Assembly: GCF_900625025.1 (NCBI RefSeq)
Contig: NZ_LR130577.1
Location: 124,001-188,000 of the forward strand
Source: Lachnoclostridium sp. Marseille-P6806
GTDB lineage: Bacteria > Bacillota > Clostridia > Lachnospirales > Lachnospiraceae
Direction of reading: 5' to 3'
Length of the DNA: 64,000 bases
The notes under the pieces are model-generated. The model was not told the origin of the DNA. It searched no databases and was given only the letters and a program-made list of their open reading frames with translations. Both the position numbers and the translations under genes were made by a program. This document shows positions 8,143 to 16,940 of the stretch, piece after piece. Numbering within the stretch: the stretch's first letter is position 1; each line of letters opens with the position of its first letter.

Positions 8143-8772
8143 GTAGTTCCAGATTCTATCCGCAAAGTTCCGCGACCGGTCAACACCATTGTCGAGGATA
8201 ACGGCCGTGACGGACCAAACCGCTTCGCTGTCCGGGAACGGATCAGCACGAGGTACATCCCGGGAGGCAATCCGCAGCCCCGCAACGGGAAAGTCATCGG
8301 ACATATCCGTGACGGAAAGTATGTCCCCAAACAGGGTTCTGTTGCTGCAAGCGTTCCGGACATGCTCTCCTATGGCGCATCGGCTTTTGTAAAGTCCGTG
8401 ACCCGTGACATCCTGGACGATCTCCTGGAAGTGTACGCCATCAAGGATGCTTACACTATCATGGCGGCCGCGACTCTGAGGATCATCAAGCCTTCCATCG
8501 TGAACGGCAGGCTCACTTCAGAGTACAGCCGTACGTTTGTCTGCAAAGACTATCCCGGCATTGGAATGTCGCCGAATACGATATCCTCGTTCTTCCAGCA
8601 CCTTGGCCAGGACAGGAAGAAACGCCGACTATTCTACCAGAAGCGAACCATGAGAGTCGTGGCAGATCACCACGTCGCGATCGACGGGATGCTCAAGCAG
8701 GACACCAGTACCGTCAATGATCTGTCAGCTTTCTCCTACAAAGCCCGGGTCAAGGGCTGCAAGGATGTATAA
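8143..8772 (+). pseudogene. Transposase fragment (IS4-like superfamily), 3'-truncated
   Basis: An open frame of about 210 codons without a convincing start codon encodes the N-terminal half of a DDE transposase: GRDGPNRFAVRERISTRY, GKVIGHIRDGKYVP, LSYGASAFVK and the first catalytic aspartate region VAIDGMLKQDTSTVNDLSA. It stops right after KGCKDV, where a complete protein would continue to the second Asp and the Glu. The downstream sequence is a phage tail gene, so the element was broken by recombination. The family is tentative (IS1634-like). Confidence 0.65.
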
Positions 8773-9550
8773 ATCCGTAACCTCGTTCGTATTCAACGGC
8801 GTGAAGTCTGTTGTCAGCATCAATGACGGAAAAGAATATGTGGAGGACACCACTTATACAAGTGAAATAAGAGTTTCCACGCTCGACTGTTCGTCCTTTA
8901 CAAATCCCTATCAGATGCTGGAATATGCCGAAATGCGCCTTGCCGATTACGCAAGCCCCCGTATTTCCTATGTGCTGAATGCCATGGATTTATCTTCCCT
9001 GACCGGGTATGAGCATGAACAGTGGAAACTCGGAGACATTGTTACCGTCAAGGACGATGAACTGAATCTCAGCATAAAAACCCGAATCGTCCGGCGCGAG
9101 TATAACCTCCGGGATCCGTGGAATACGATTCTGGAGCTTTCCACCACGCTCCGGGAACTTGGCGATTCTTCTTCCCAGTGGGATGCCGCCGCAGATACGC
9201 TTGCCGGAGCGGATTTTGTTGACAGTCCGGAAATGAAAGACCTTGTGCCATTCAATCATCTGCGCAACTCCAGAGCGGATTCCGGACTGAACTACTGGGA
9301 GAACTCCGGCTTTGAAGTTGACGCCGAAAACGGAGTCAGCGGCACAGCATCCTTCAAATGCGAAGGCTCGCTTAATACGACCAAAAGCCTGACACAGACG
9401 GTCACGCCAGCTAATCATGACAGCTACACTTTCTCCTGCCAGATCGCGTCCGAGGATTTGCAGAAAGGCGAAAGCGGGCAGGTCGGCATCGAGGTGGTTT
9501 TCGAGTATGAGGATGGCACGACAGAGACGCGGTTCATTGACCTTTTGTGA
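8765..9550 (+). pseudogene. Phage tail structural protein fragment
   Basis: About 260 residues resembling the middle of a siphophage tail (prophage endopeptidase/minor structural) protein: a beta-rich fold with RVSTLDCSSF, YEHEQWKLGDIVTVKDD and LRDPWNTILELSTTLRELGD, then a jelly-roll carbohydrate-binding-like module (YWENSGFEVDAENGVSG). The N-terminal half is missing because the sequence fuses to the transposase fragment near 8765. The C-terminus seems natural, since the next phage gene follows with a GAGGTGATGAG ribosome site. It belongs to a lost prophage. Confidence 0.6.
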
Positions 9551-9559
9551 GGTGATGAG

Positions 9560-9709
9560 ATGGCAAGTTTTACGCATACCGTGCAGGCGGTCAATCCGCA
9601 GAGCGAACGGATTAAGCACATCAAGATCAGTGTCTGCGTGACGGACTGCACAGGAACGATATACATCATCAAGATTATTTTTAGTCGCAACGCCGAGATA
9701 TACCAATGA
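9560..9709 (+). pseudogene. Phage tail-associated protein, N-terminal fragment
   Basis: A 49-residue frame beginning MASFTHTVQAVNPQSERIKH with a good ribosome site (GAGGTGATGAG). It resembles the start of a phage tail protein that normally follows the tail fibre or endopeptidase gene. The reading breaks after about residue 40 (IIKIIFSRNAEIYQ looks unrelated), so it is a truncated prophage remnant rather than a functional gene. Confidence 0.5.
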
Positions 9710-9712
9710 CAA

Positions 9713-9741
9713 TTGACAAATCAGTTAGGCAAGACTAAGAT
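9713..9741 (+). promoter_or_regulatory. Promoter of the TetR operon
   Basis: -35 TTGACA (9713-9718), 17-bp spacer, -10 TAAGAT (9736-9741), about 35 bases before the TetR start. A small inverted repeat TTAG-gcaaga-CTAA (9725-9738) overlaps the spacer and -10 box and could be the TetR operator, though it is short. Confidence 0.55.
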
Positions 9742-9776
9742 ATTTATAGAGCTATATTCTATTTTTGGAGATGTCT

Positions 9777-10430
9777 ATGAGAACGAAGAAAGATCCGGAA
9801 ATCAGGCAGGAAGCCTTTATCAAGGTAGCTACTGAGCTCTTCATGGAGAAAGGCTATGAGGCTGTGTCCGTCCGTGATGTGCTGGATACCGTAGGCAATA
9901 AATCTTCCTCTCCAAGCGTGTTCTACTACTATTTCAAGTCAAAGAATGAGCTATATCACGCCTGCTCCAGAGCACTGGCAGAAAACTATATAGCAAGCCT
10001 CTCGGAGGCTTATGCAGCGGAAGGAAAGTCTATCGAGGAACAGACGCTCCTGCTTGTCGGCTGCATTGACGCCTACATCGAGCACGAGAGGAAGATGCTC
10101 ATGACGGGAAAATCCACTCCGAACCGCCTGTTTATTCTGGATATGCGGCAGCAGCTAACTGAGCGAATCGCTGCACTGTGGTCAAGATTTCTGACTGACG
10201 AAGCAGGCTTCTTACCTACCGATGCAAAACGAATGGCACAGTTCCTTACGGGCGGCATCGGGGAGATGCTGTATGTATTTATGCAGGACGGCGCACATGA
10301 TCCGGACGACGCACTGCGACTGACAGAGGATATTGCCCTGCTTGTGATGAACACGATCGGTATTGCGGATGAAAAGAAGACCGCCATGATGGATGTCCTG
10401 AAAACATATCATGAAAGAAGGAAAGCATAA
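9777..10430 (+). CDS. TetR/AcrR-family transcriptional regulator
   Basis: A 217-residue repressor with an N-terminal TetR helix-turn-helix (about 10-60: AFIKVATELFMEKGYEAVSVRDVLD, SPSVFYYYFKSKNELY) and an all-helical ligand-binding domain. GGAG lies six bases before the ATG at 9777; TTG 9765 and ATG 9771 are alternatives. Its stop overlaps the next start (TAATG), so the SRPBCC protein and methyltransferase downstream are probably co-transcribed and controlled by it. The ligand is unknown. Confidence 0.85.
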   Translation: MRTKKDPEIRQEAFIKVATELFMEKGYEAVSVRDVLDTVGNKSSSPSVFYYYFKSKNELYHACSRALAENYIASLSEAYAAEGKSIEEQTLLLVGCIDAYIEHERKMLMTGKSTPNRLFILDMRQQLTERIAALWSRFLTDEAGFLPTDAKRMAQFLTGGIGEMLYVFMQDGAHDPDDALRLTEDIALLVMNTIGIADEKKTAMMDVLKTYHERRKA

Positions 10431-10960
10431 TGGTCACCCTTAAGGAAGAAGTCGATATCCCCGCTCCGTTCGAGAGACTTGACAGATGGGTGGATAACTT
10501 TGAGGAGGAGTTTGTCAAATGGAGCCCTTTCCATCTGGAATGCAATCTCTACAACGGTTCAGTTAAACCCGGGGACAAGGTGCGGTTTTATGAGATTGTC
10601 ATGGGCATGGATTATGACGTTACCGGAACGATAATCGAATCCGAGCGTGACGCAGACCATTTTCTCATAAAATTTGAAAGCGACGCGAAAACGGCAATGA
10701 TCACGTTCGAGGGGAAACGCACGCAGAAAGGGTGTCGCTTCTCTCATACCGAGATGTTTGGAATGCAGGCTCCCATCATCGGACTGATTATGAACTTCCT
10801 GATCTTCAAGGTCTTTTACCGAAAAAAAGCGAACTGGCAGCTCATCAGGGATGACATGATTCTGGATAACAAGCTGCTCTCCGATATTCTGACCGAAGGC
10901 AAATACCCAGAAAGGATGCCGGTGGAGGAACTAAAAAAGGTAATTAGAAAGGACAATTAA
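10430..10960 (+). CDS. SRPBCC (START-like) domain protein
   Basis: A 176-residue protein of the polyketide cyclase/START fold, which binds hydrophobic ligands in a deep pocket. Seen: VTLKEEVDIPAPFERLDRW at the start, GSVKPGDKVRFYEIVMG in the middle, FEGKRTQKGCRFSHTEMFG before a long amphipathic C-terminal helix. It is translationally coupled to the TetR gene (TAATG) and one base from the methyltransferase after it, so the three form an operon. I cannot name its ligand. Confidence 0.65.
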   Translation: MVTLKEEVDIPAPFERLDRWVDNFEEEFVKWSPFHLECNLYNGSVKPGDKVRFYEIVMGMDYDVTGTIIESERDADHFLIKFESDAKTAMITFEGKRTQKGCRFSHTEMFGMQAPIIGLIMNFLIFKVFYRKKANWQLIRDDMILDNKLLSDILTEGKYPERMPVEELKKVIRKDN

Positions 10961-10961
10961 A

Positions 10962-11768
10962 ATGGCTGAATTAGGAACCGTAGAGGACACCTTGTTTGTC
11001 CCCATGCTCGGCAGGATCTATGCCAGCGAAAACTGCAAAAACGTTCTGTACGATGAAAAGGCCCTCTCTCTCAAGGATAAGCTTCCAGAGCATCTCGCAG
11101 GTCAGGACACGCAGACGGAATATACGCTGATCGCTTCTGCATCACGTTCCGCAAACATGGACAGATATATCCGCAATTTCCTGAAGCGCAGGACGGATGG
11201 CGCGATTGTCCAGCTCGGATGCGGGCTGGAGACAACCTTTTTCCGAGACGGCAATGGGAGGACAATGTGGTACGGCATTGATCTCCCCGATGTGATCGAA
11301 TATCGCAGGATTCTCCTTCCTGAATCGGAACACGAAAAATATATAGCGGGAGACGCTTTCAGCGATGAATGGATAAGACAGGTACGCAGTGAACAGCCGG
11401 ACGCACCTCTACTCGTTACTGCCAGCGGCCTGTTCTACTATTTTGAAGAGGACAAGGTTCTCGAACTATTCAAAATGCTGCAAGGTTACGGCTATATCGA
11501 AGTCGTCTTCGACACTGTGAACAAGAGCGGCATGACCGCGATACGAAAAAAATGGATAAAGATGGTTGGCCATGAGGATGCGAAAATGTTCTTTTATGTC
11601 GATTCAGCCGCAGAGCTTGTCGCAAAAATCGGTGGGAACGCCAAGGTCTTCGCGGAAGAAAAATATTACAACCACATTGACAGATCCGGACTCAAATTCG
11701 GTACGCGCTTCAATATGTGGGGTTCCGACCTACTGAATATGGTGAAGATGATTCATCTGGCGCTTTAA
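10962..11768 (+). CDS. LCMT-family class I SAM-dependent methyltransferase
   Basis: A 268-residue methyltransferase of the leucine carboxyl methyltransferase/TcmP type (O-methylation of small molecules or carboxyl groups). SAM motif IVQLGCGLETTFFR (about 85-98), then the hallmark WYGIDLPDVIEYR, the motif IAGDAF and SGLFYYFEEDKV. AGAAAGGA lies before the start. It closes the TetR-SRPBCC-methyltransferase operon; a truncated paralogue follows directly. The substrate is unknown. Confidence 0.75.
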   Translation: MAELGTVEDTLFVPMLGRIYASENCKNVLYDEKALSLKDKLPEHLAGQDTQTEYTLIASASRSANMDRYIRNFLKRRTDGAIVQLGCGLETTFFRDGNGRTMWYGIDLPDVIEYRRILLPESEHEKYIAGDAFSDEWIRQVRSEQPDAPLLVTASGLFYYFEEDKVLELFKMLQGYGYIEVVFDTVNKSGMTAIRKKWIKMVGHEDAKMFFYVDSAAELVAKIGGNAKVFAEEKYYNHIDRSGLKFGTRFNMWGSDLLNMVKMIHLAL

Positions 11769-11770
11769 AA

Positions 11771-12293
11771 TACAAATTTTTACCGCGTGAACAACGGTAC
11801 TATCACTTGGTACAACCTGGATCTACCTGATGTCATAAAACTCAGAGATCAGATTTTTTCTGAAAGTGGGCGGGTTTCATCCATCGATGCCTCCGCTCTG
11901 GATCCTAACTGGTCAAAGAAAGTAAAAAGCCGGAACAACATCCTTTTTATTATAGAAGGACTGTCCATGTATCTTACTGCTGGAGAAAATGCCAGAATGC
12001 TTTCTATCATTCGTGAAAACTTTGATACGGCTACGGTCATAATGGAATGTATTGCGAAGATGTGGGTGAAACGAGAAAGGGTTGAAAAATCCATCCAGCA
12101 AACCGGAGCCAGATTTGTTTTCGGTGCGGACAGCTTTGCGGATATCAAAGACATCGCTCGAGGGTATCATAAGATTAAAGATGACAACATCCTGCGCGGC
12201 ATGCGTGTTCTCACGCCTTCATTGAAACTTATTGATTGGCTCCCGATTGCAAGGAAAATCACACAGAAAATTCTTATTTTCGGTAAAGATTAA
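11771..12293 (+). pseudogene. Second LCMT-family methyltransferase, N-terminally truncated
   Basis: The frame reads NFYRVNNGTITWYNLDLPDVIKLRD, which in intact relatives follows directly on the SAM-binding Gly motif, then FIIEGLSMYLTAGENARM and a normal C-terminus. About 80 N-terminal residues, including the SAM glycine motif, are missing. Homology starts two bases after the preceding methyltransferase stop, so a deletion probably joined two adjacent genes. A GTG at 11787 could still start translation, but a product could not bind SAM normally. Confidence 0.7.
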
Positions 12294-12467
12294 AGAAATC
12301 CACAGCTTATCAGCTTTCAGCGTCTCAGCAATGAGGCGCTTTTCTTTTGCCCTGACGGAGGTGACGAAGTGGCAATCGACAAATTAAAAGGATGTATATT
12401 ATCTTGAATTCACTTTCCTTAAAAGGAATCAGATTCAGATTGCGTGCGCTTCTGGCGCCCATTAAAA

Positions 12468-12620
12468 TTATGCTTGCGTGCAACTTATCATCAGGAACGA
12501 AATTTTTTTCTCACCGGATTTCTTCATTTTCCGCCTACAAATAACAAAGGCAACGATCAAGGCAATTATAGAGTATGCGATAAAAGAACCGGCGAACTGT
12601 CCGAGATATGTAACAACCAT
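12468..12620 (-). CDS. Small single-pass membrane protein (hypothetical)
   Basis: A 50-residue frame with one strong transmembrane helix (about residues 5-27, FAGSFIAYSIIALIVAFVIC) followed by a basic tail RRKMKKSGEKK, the usual positive-inside pattern. AGGAAGG precedes the ATG by about ten bases. I do not recognise a family. The surrounding region is decayed, so it may be the tail of a larger lost gene. Confidence 0.35.
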   Translation of the reverse strand: MVVTYLGQFAGSFIAYSIIALIVAFVICRRKMKKSGEKKISFLMISCTQA

Positions 12621-12762
12621 AAAATGTGCGTACCTTCCTCAATTTGCTTTTCATTTCATGCTGCCGTGGCAGCCAAGAGAGGTTTCTGCACATATTTGGG
12701 AAGCCAGCGGATGAAATCGTTCGTAAATACGGCGATCTGCTTTGGGAGACCAGACTCTCGTC

Positions 12763-13375
12763 TTATTTTAGATTGTTGTATTCTGCTCCATCCACAGATT
12801 CCAGCCATTCTGTCGACGTGTCTTCCCCGGATATTTCAATCGCCAAGTGGGAGAACCACGAATCCGGCGCAGCGCCATGCCAGTGCTTGGTATTGGCGGG
12901 GATATGAATGACTTTTCCCGGAAGCATCTCTATCGATTCTTTGTTCCATTCCTGATAATAGCCGCGTCCGCCGACACAGATTAACATCTGCCCGCCGCCA
13001 TTCGTCGCCTTATGGATATGCCAGTGGTTTCGGCAGCCCGGCTCAAAGGTGACGTTATGGATCGGCACCTGACTATCGGAGACGACCGCAAGATAACTCT
13101 GCCCGTCAAAATACTGCGCGTAGGCATCGTTCGGCTCTCCCACAGGAAAGAAGATCGAATTCTGGTAGCGATCCTTGTCCGTCTGTCCCGCGCGAGCTGT
13201 CCGTGATGCCCTGCGCCATCAGCGCAACTACAGTAATGAGGCTTCTTGTTTTCAGGGGCAAATCTTCGTTGTTCCAGTTCTCACCGAAAAGAACATCATC
13301 GTTAAAATGAGCAAACTCCGGCGCGAATTCGCCGAGTGCGTTCCTGCCCGCTGTCTGTACAATTTTCTCAGCCAT
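12763..13375 (-). pseudogene. Carboxymuconolactone decarboxylase-cupin fusion with internal deletion
   Basis: The first frame (13106-13375) starts MAEKIVQTAGRNALGEF and covers the first part of a CMD domain up to ALMAQGITDSS. The second frame (from about 13170 down to 12763) holds a complete cupin with the metal-binding HWHIH and GKVIHIPANTKHWHG. In related Clostridia these are one protein of about 240 residues. Here most of the CMD domain, with its catalytic cysteine region, is deleted and the frames no longer match. The cupin half alone might be expressed, but no clear start precedes it. Confidence 0.7.
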
Positions 13376-13389
13376 TCTGATGCCCTCCC

Positions 13390-14254
13390 TTACAGTTTTC
13401 CGCCGAACACCGGGAAGAATCCGTGCTCGCCGTAATCCCTGATATGTTCGATGTTTTTCAGCACATCCATGTCAGCGTCAGAAATTTCAAAGTCTATGTC
13501 GGCATTTGCTGCCATATGTTCCGGATTTGCCGTCTTCGGAAGCGTGATCATGTTCAGCTGGAGATCATAGCGAATGCAGAGCTGCGGAACGGAAACACCG
13601 TATTTCGACGCCATTTCTCGGATCTTCACATTTTTCAGTGCCTCGCCGTGAGCGACCGGAGAATATGCCTCCATCACGATACCCCTGCTCTGACAGTATT
13701 CGATCAACGCAAGCGGCGTGTTGGAAATATGGCACAGCACCTGATTGACCATCGGCTTTATCTCCGCATTTTCAAGCATGTTGCCGATATCCTCTTTCAG
13801 GAAGTTCGACACACCGATGGCACGGAGTTTACCCGACTTATATGCATCGGTCAAAGCTCTCCACGCTTCCAGATTGCCCTCAAAATAGCGGTCATCCGAC
13901 TGATTGACTTCTTTCCATGGCTGCGGGCTGTGAATGATCATCATGTCGATATAATCAAGCCCCATTTTCTGAAGAGATTCCTCAATAGAAGCTGCCGTGG
14001 ATTCATACGTTTTATGCTCCGCTGCGACTTTTGTTGTTACGAAAATCTGCTCCCGCGGGATGCCACAGGTACGGATGCCTTCGCCAACGCCGCGCTCGTT
14101 TCCATATGCCTGCGCCGTGTCAATATGGCGGTATCCGATTTTAATGGCGGCGCGGACAGCATCCGCAACCTTATCGTCATCAATAAGCCATGTCCCAAGC
14201 GCAAGCTGGGGAACAACGGCGTTCGTTGGAAAGTGTGATTGTTTTATGATACAT
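13390..14254 (-). pseudogene. Aldo/keto reductase broken by a 4-bp duplication
   Basis: A near-complete aldo/keto reductase (about 285 residues). ATG at 14254 has GGAGGA seven bases ahead and reads MYHKTITLSN; the remainder, VVPQLALGTWLIDDD through IDTAQAYGNE, TTKVAAEH and LIIHSPQPW, is in another frame. The shift is a tandem duplication of AACG (plus strand CGTTCGTT at 14220-14227). Removing one copy restores SNAVVPQLALG exactly. Catalytic Asp, Tyr, Lys and His are otherwise intact, so the mutation looks recent. Initiation at the internal ATG 13965 would give only the C-terminal half. Confidence 0.8.
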
Positions 14255-14290
14255 ACTGAAATCCTCCTGATTTAGTCGTTTGTGTGGACA

Positions 14291-14779
14291 TCACATGCGG
14301 TCAGCATCATATTCGCTTGCCCATTTTTTCAGTTCATCTGCAGAAACACCGTTCGGAAAACGCTTTCCGGCCACAACCTTTGCGCCCGGCGCAAGCGCCT
14401 GCATATTCCTCCCGGAATCCCCAATGGGACTCATACCGGATGTAGCAAAGGGCACAATGGTTTTGCCGTGAAAGTCATAACTCTCTATAAAGGTGTCAAT
14501 GATGGACGGCTCGCGGTACCACCATACGGGGAAACCAACGAATACTGTCGTGTATTGTTCCATGTCGCCCACCTTTGTGGAGATTGCCGGACGGCTGTTT
14601 CTGTCTTCCATCTCGATCGTGCTTCTGGACTTTTTATTTGTCCAGTCGAGATCCTCTTTTGTGTAGGGCGTCTCCGGCTTAATCTCAAACAGATCCGCCC
14701 CGATTGTTTCAGCCAGCTTCTCCGCCATCTTTGCGGTCACTCCACTCGCTGAAAAATACGCTACCAAAGCCTTACTCAT
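14291..14779 (-). CDS. Flavodoxin
   Basis: A 162-residue flavodoxin that carries electrons with bound FMN. The FMN phosphate loop reads FSASGVTAKMAE near the start (about 9-20), followed by FVGFPVWWYREP (isoalloxazine-binding) and FATSGMSPIGDSG. Length and motifs are complete. It lies just upstream, in the same direction, of the broken aldo/keto reductase, a common pairing in Clostridia, which suggests they once formed a redox operon. Confidence 0.85.
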   Translation of the reverse strand: MSKALVAYFSASGVTAKMAEKLAETIGADLFEIKPETPYTKEDLDWTNKKSRSTIEMEDRNSRPAISTKVGDMEQYTTVFVGFPVWWYREPSIIDTFIESYDFHGKTIVPFATSGMSPIGDSGRNMQALAPGAKVVAGKRFPNGVSADELKKWASEYDADRM

Positions 14780-14867
14780 GATCTTAACCTCCTATTTTCC
14801 TGCTTTATGGCATGCTTCAAAACGATTCCGAAGTTATCGTTCAAGCATTCTGAATTATGTCCGCAGG

Positions 14868-15002
14868 TTAAAAGATAATGGAGATGTCTCCGTGGAGCCA
14901 GATTCGGAGCATCCCAATCAGCACCAGGTGCGCTGGATAGTAAATATAGAAGAACCATTTCACCCCCTTCCAGTTTCCGCGCTTACCATTATACTTGGCA
15001 AG
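14868..15002 (-). pseudogene. TraX-like membrane protein, C-terminal remnant
   Basis: A short frame reads LAKYNGKRGNWKGVKWFFY and then IYYPAHLVLIGMLRIWLHG before a stop. This is the typical end of TraX/acyltransferase-like membrane proteins (KWFFYIYYPxHL). Everything upstream is replaced by a metallo-beta-lactamase-fold fragment, so it is only a tail left by deletion. Confidence 0.55.
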
Positions 15003-15398
15003 AAAAAAGGTATTTCCCGTCAATCAGGTAGACCATGTGTCCCCAGGTATGACCGGGCACAAGAATACAGTGGACCTCAATTCCTTCGATATGCAGAGTT
15101 TGTCCATCCTTCAGCAGAACTTTCTTATTGTCTATAGTTACCTGCGGAAGCTTGTACAGTCCCCACCAGACCTTCCGACGCCATTCTCCGGTAAGGTATT
15201 TGTTCTCGACCCCGCTGATATAGATGGTCGCATCGCGGAACAAACCGGGGCTGTCCAAAAGAATATGTTCGCGATATATTCCCTGACGCAGGCCACATGT
15301 TCATCGATCCATCCTGTGTTGAGTGGCGCCCAGAGTCCCATGCCACGCGTACCGCGGCTCATGACCTTTACCTGAAAATCGGTTGCTCTCTTTGACAT
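14989..15398 (-). pseudogene. Metallo-beta-lactamase-fold hydrolase, internally deleted
   Basis: Two frames of one MBL-fold protein. The first (from ATG 15398) reads MGLWAPLNTGWIDEHVAC and EYIANIFF; the second reads DSPGLFRDATIYISGVENKY, then LLKDGQTLHIEG and LVPGHTWGHMVYLIDG. Between them the central section with the zinc-binding HxHxDH motif is missing and the frame changes. The 3' end is also lost, joining the TraX remnant near 15003. It cannot be functional. Confidence 0.7.
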
Positions 15399-15415
15399 TT
15401 TTCACCTCGCTTCTA

Positions 15416-16159
15416 TCAGCTTTCCATGAATGAGATGAGCTCTTTCGCATATTCTTCGCTGTGCTCGTGCAGGAACTGTCCGTGTCCCATGTGCAGCTTC
15501 ACCTCTTCGGTCATCTGCGGTAAGTACAGTTTTAACGTCTGGAAGCCTTTCACTGGCATGGTTTCATATTCACCGCACCAACAGGTGACCGGATTCTTAT
15601 AGTTTCGGAGTGTTTCCGGAACGCGATAATCATCCAGCAGTTTGAGGCAGTTTTTTACGGTATTCTGCGATATTCCCGGATAAAACATCTCCAGCAGGCT
15701 GGTATTATCCCTCCCGAACATCCGACCCATCAACCATTTCGGAACCGATTTTCCTTTCTTGATTCTCTCGATTCCCTTGCAAAAAACGAAGGTGAGAGGC
15801 TTTAGAAAAGCCCCTATCCGGATGACAAACGCTGCGTCCAGAAGCGTGCGTTCTACCTCTATATTTCCACGCCCTATCAGTTCGACCGCCATAGTACCGC
15901 CCATGGAGAAGCCAATCAATCCATGGAGCTTGCCATCCAAATGATCTTTTATATATCCCTCGATGTCATCACAGCAATCCAGAATGGAAGTAAGGTCGCC
16001 GGGCATTCGCTCACTATGACCGTCAATTTCCGCCAAAATGACATGATACTCCTGCAGGTAAGGCAGAAGCGGGGCAAAGCACAACTCCGCCGTAGACGCC
16101 ATTCCGTGGAGGAACAACAGACTTTTATTTTCCGGTGATCCGCAGGTCAGATAGTTCAA
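15416..16159 (-). CDS. Alpha/beta hydrolase
   Basis: A 247-residue serine hydrolase. The oxyanion region LLFLHGMAST follows the first strand, the nucleophile elbow is GFSMGG (about residues 103-108), and the catalytic His lies in HMGHGQFLHEH near the end. The start ATG overlaps the stop of the upstream gene (ATGA, 16156-16159), so the two are co-translated. It is probably an esterase or thioesterase; the substrate is unknown. The gene is intact although it lies in a decayed region. Confidence 0.75.
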   Translation of the reverse strand: MNYLTCGSPENKSLLFLHGMASTAELCFAPLLPYLQEYHVILAEIDGHSERMPGDLTSILDCCDDIEGYIKDHLDGKLHGLIGFSMGGTMAVELIGRGNIEVERTLLDAAFVIRIGAFLKPLTFVFCKGIERIKKGKSVPKWLMGRMFGRDNTSLLEMFYPGISQNTVKNCLKLLDDYRVPETLRNYKNPVTCWCGEYETMPVKGFQTLKLYLPQMTEEVKLHMGHGQFLHEHSEEYAKELISFMES

Positions 16160-16812
16160 TGTCTCTTCCGCTCCTCTGCTTTATTTATCTTCTTATATCC
16201 GCAGTCGCAGTAAGGGCCGCCGGACACAAGTGTATATTTCCGGACAAACTGGTATGTGCCGCTTGCCTCGCCCATGACGAAATCCAGATGGCACATCACC
16301 GGCGTGAGATCGTAAAAGCCATACTCCTTCATCAGCGTACAGATGCCGCAGGCGTAAAACCGATCCTCATAGCCGCTCCCGTCCTCGTAGGGCAGATAGT
16401 CCATATTCCATGAGTAAGGATTCCGATCTGCCGCCTTCAATGCGGAGGTATCCTTTGCCTCCTGAATATCTTTATCCGTGAACTTCTGCTTTCCCATCAT
16501 ACGGAAAAACCATCGGGTCGGCGGATTCATCATGGCGTTTGTATAAAATTCCGTGAGGCTTTCAATATCAGGTCTGGTGCTCATGGCCTGCAGAAAAGCT
16601 ATCAGAAGCGCACAGTTTACAATATTCACATCGAACTGGTCGGATTTTTCAAACTCCGGTAGTTTCGCGATAATCTTTTTATAGTTTGGTTTCGCGGCTA
16701 CCATTACTCTTTTTGCTTCGGAGGATGACAATCCAAGGTCGGAAACCAAATGCTTCCGAAATGATCTGCGGTACAACACCCACATTCCCCACGGAAGACC
16801 ACCATATTTCAT
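16156..16812 (-). CDS. L-2-amino-thiazoline-4-carboxylic acid hydrolase family protein
   Basis: A 218-residue protein resembling the ATC hydrolase family, whose founding member opens the ATC ring during cysteine formation; most clostridial members are uncharacterised. Seen: the C-terminal cysteine-rich part with CGICTLMKEYG, TPVMCHLDFVMGEAS and GGPYCDCGYKK, which is characteristic. It overlaps the alpha/beta hydrolase by four bases, so they probably act in one pathway. No promoter was identified with confidence. Confidence 0.65.
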   Translation of the reverse strand: MKYGGLPWGMWVLYRRSFRKHLVSDLGLSSSEAKRVMVAAKPNYKKIIAKLPEFEKSDQFDVNIVNCALLIAFLQAMSTRPDIESLTEFYTNAMMNPPTRWFFRMMGKQKFTDKDIQEAKDTSALKAADRNPYSWNMDYLPYEDGSGYEDRFYACGICTLMKEYGFYDLTPVMCHLDFVMGEASGTYQFVRKYTLVSGGPYCDCGYKKINKAEERKRH

Positions 16813-16892
16813 TTACCTGCCCCCAGTCTGAAAGCTGCAAAAATTCTAACTGAATGCTTCATTTGGCCTACCTCCGTCGTAACCTCTCAGGC

Positions 16893-16940
16893 CGACACCC
16901 CTTGCAAAACCGACACCCCTGAACTTCAAACGACACCCCT
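16893..16940. repeat. Three direct copies of a 10-bp repeat
   Basis: CGACACCCCT occurs at 16893-16902, 16911-16920 and 16931-16940, spaced 18 and 20 bases apart. The third copy lies inside the last codons of the truncated restriction-modification gene. Spaced short repeats of this kind occur at the ends of IS21-type elements, so this may be an abandoned IS end that caused the truncation. No transposase is nearby. Confidence 0.45.

Noticed and set aside
12369-12407. A 12-codon frame MAIDKLKGCILS with a good ribosome site
   Set aside because: It looks like the start of a phage gene, but stops after 12 residues; too short to list as a gene, probably another scrap of the lost prophage.
16893-16940. 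CRISPR array
   Set aside because: Three 10-bp repeats with 8-10 base gaps are too short for CRISPR repeats and spacers, and no cas genes are present.
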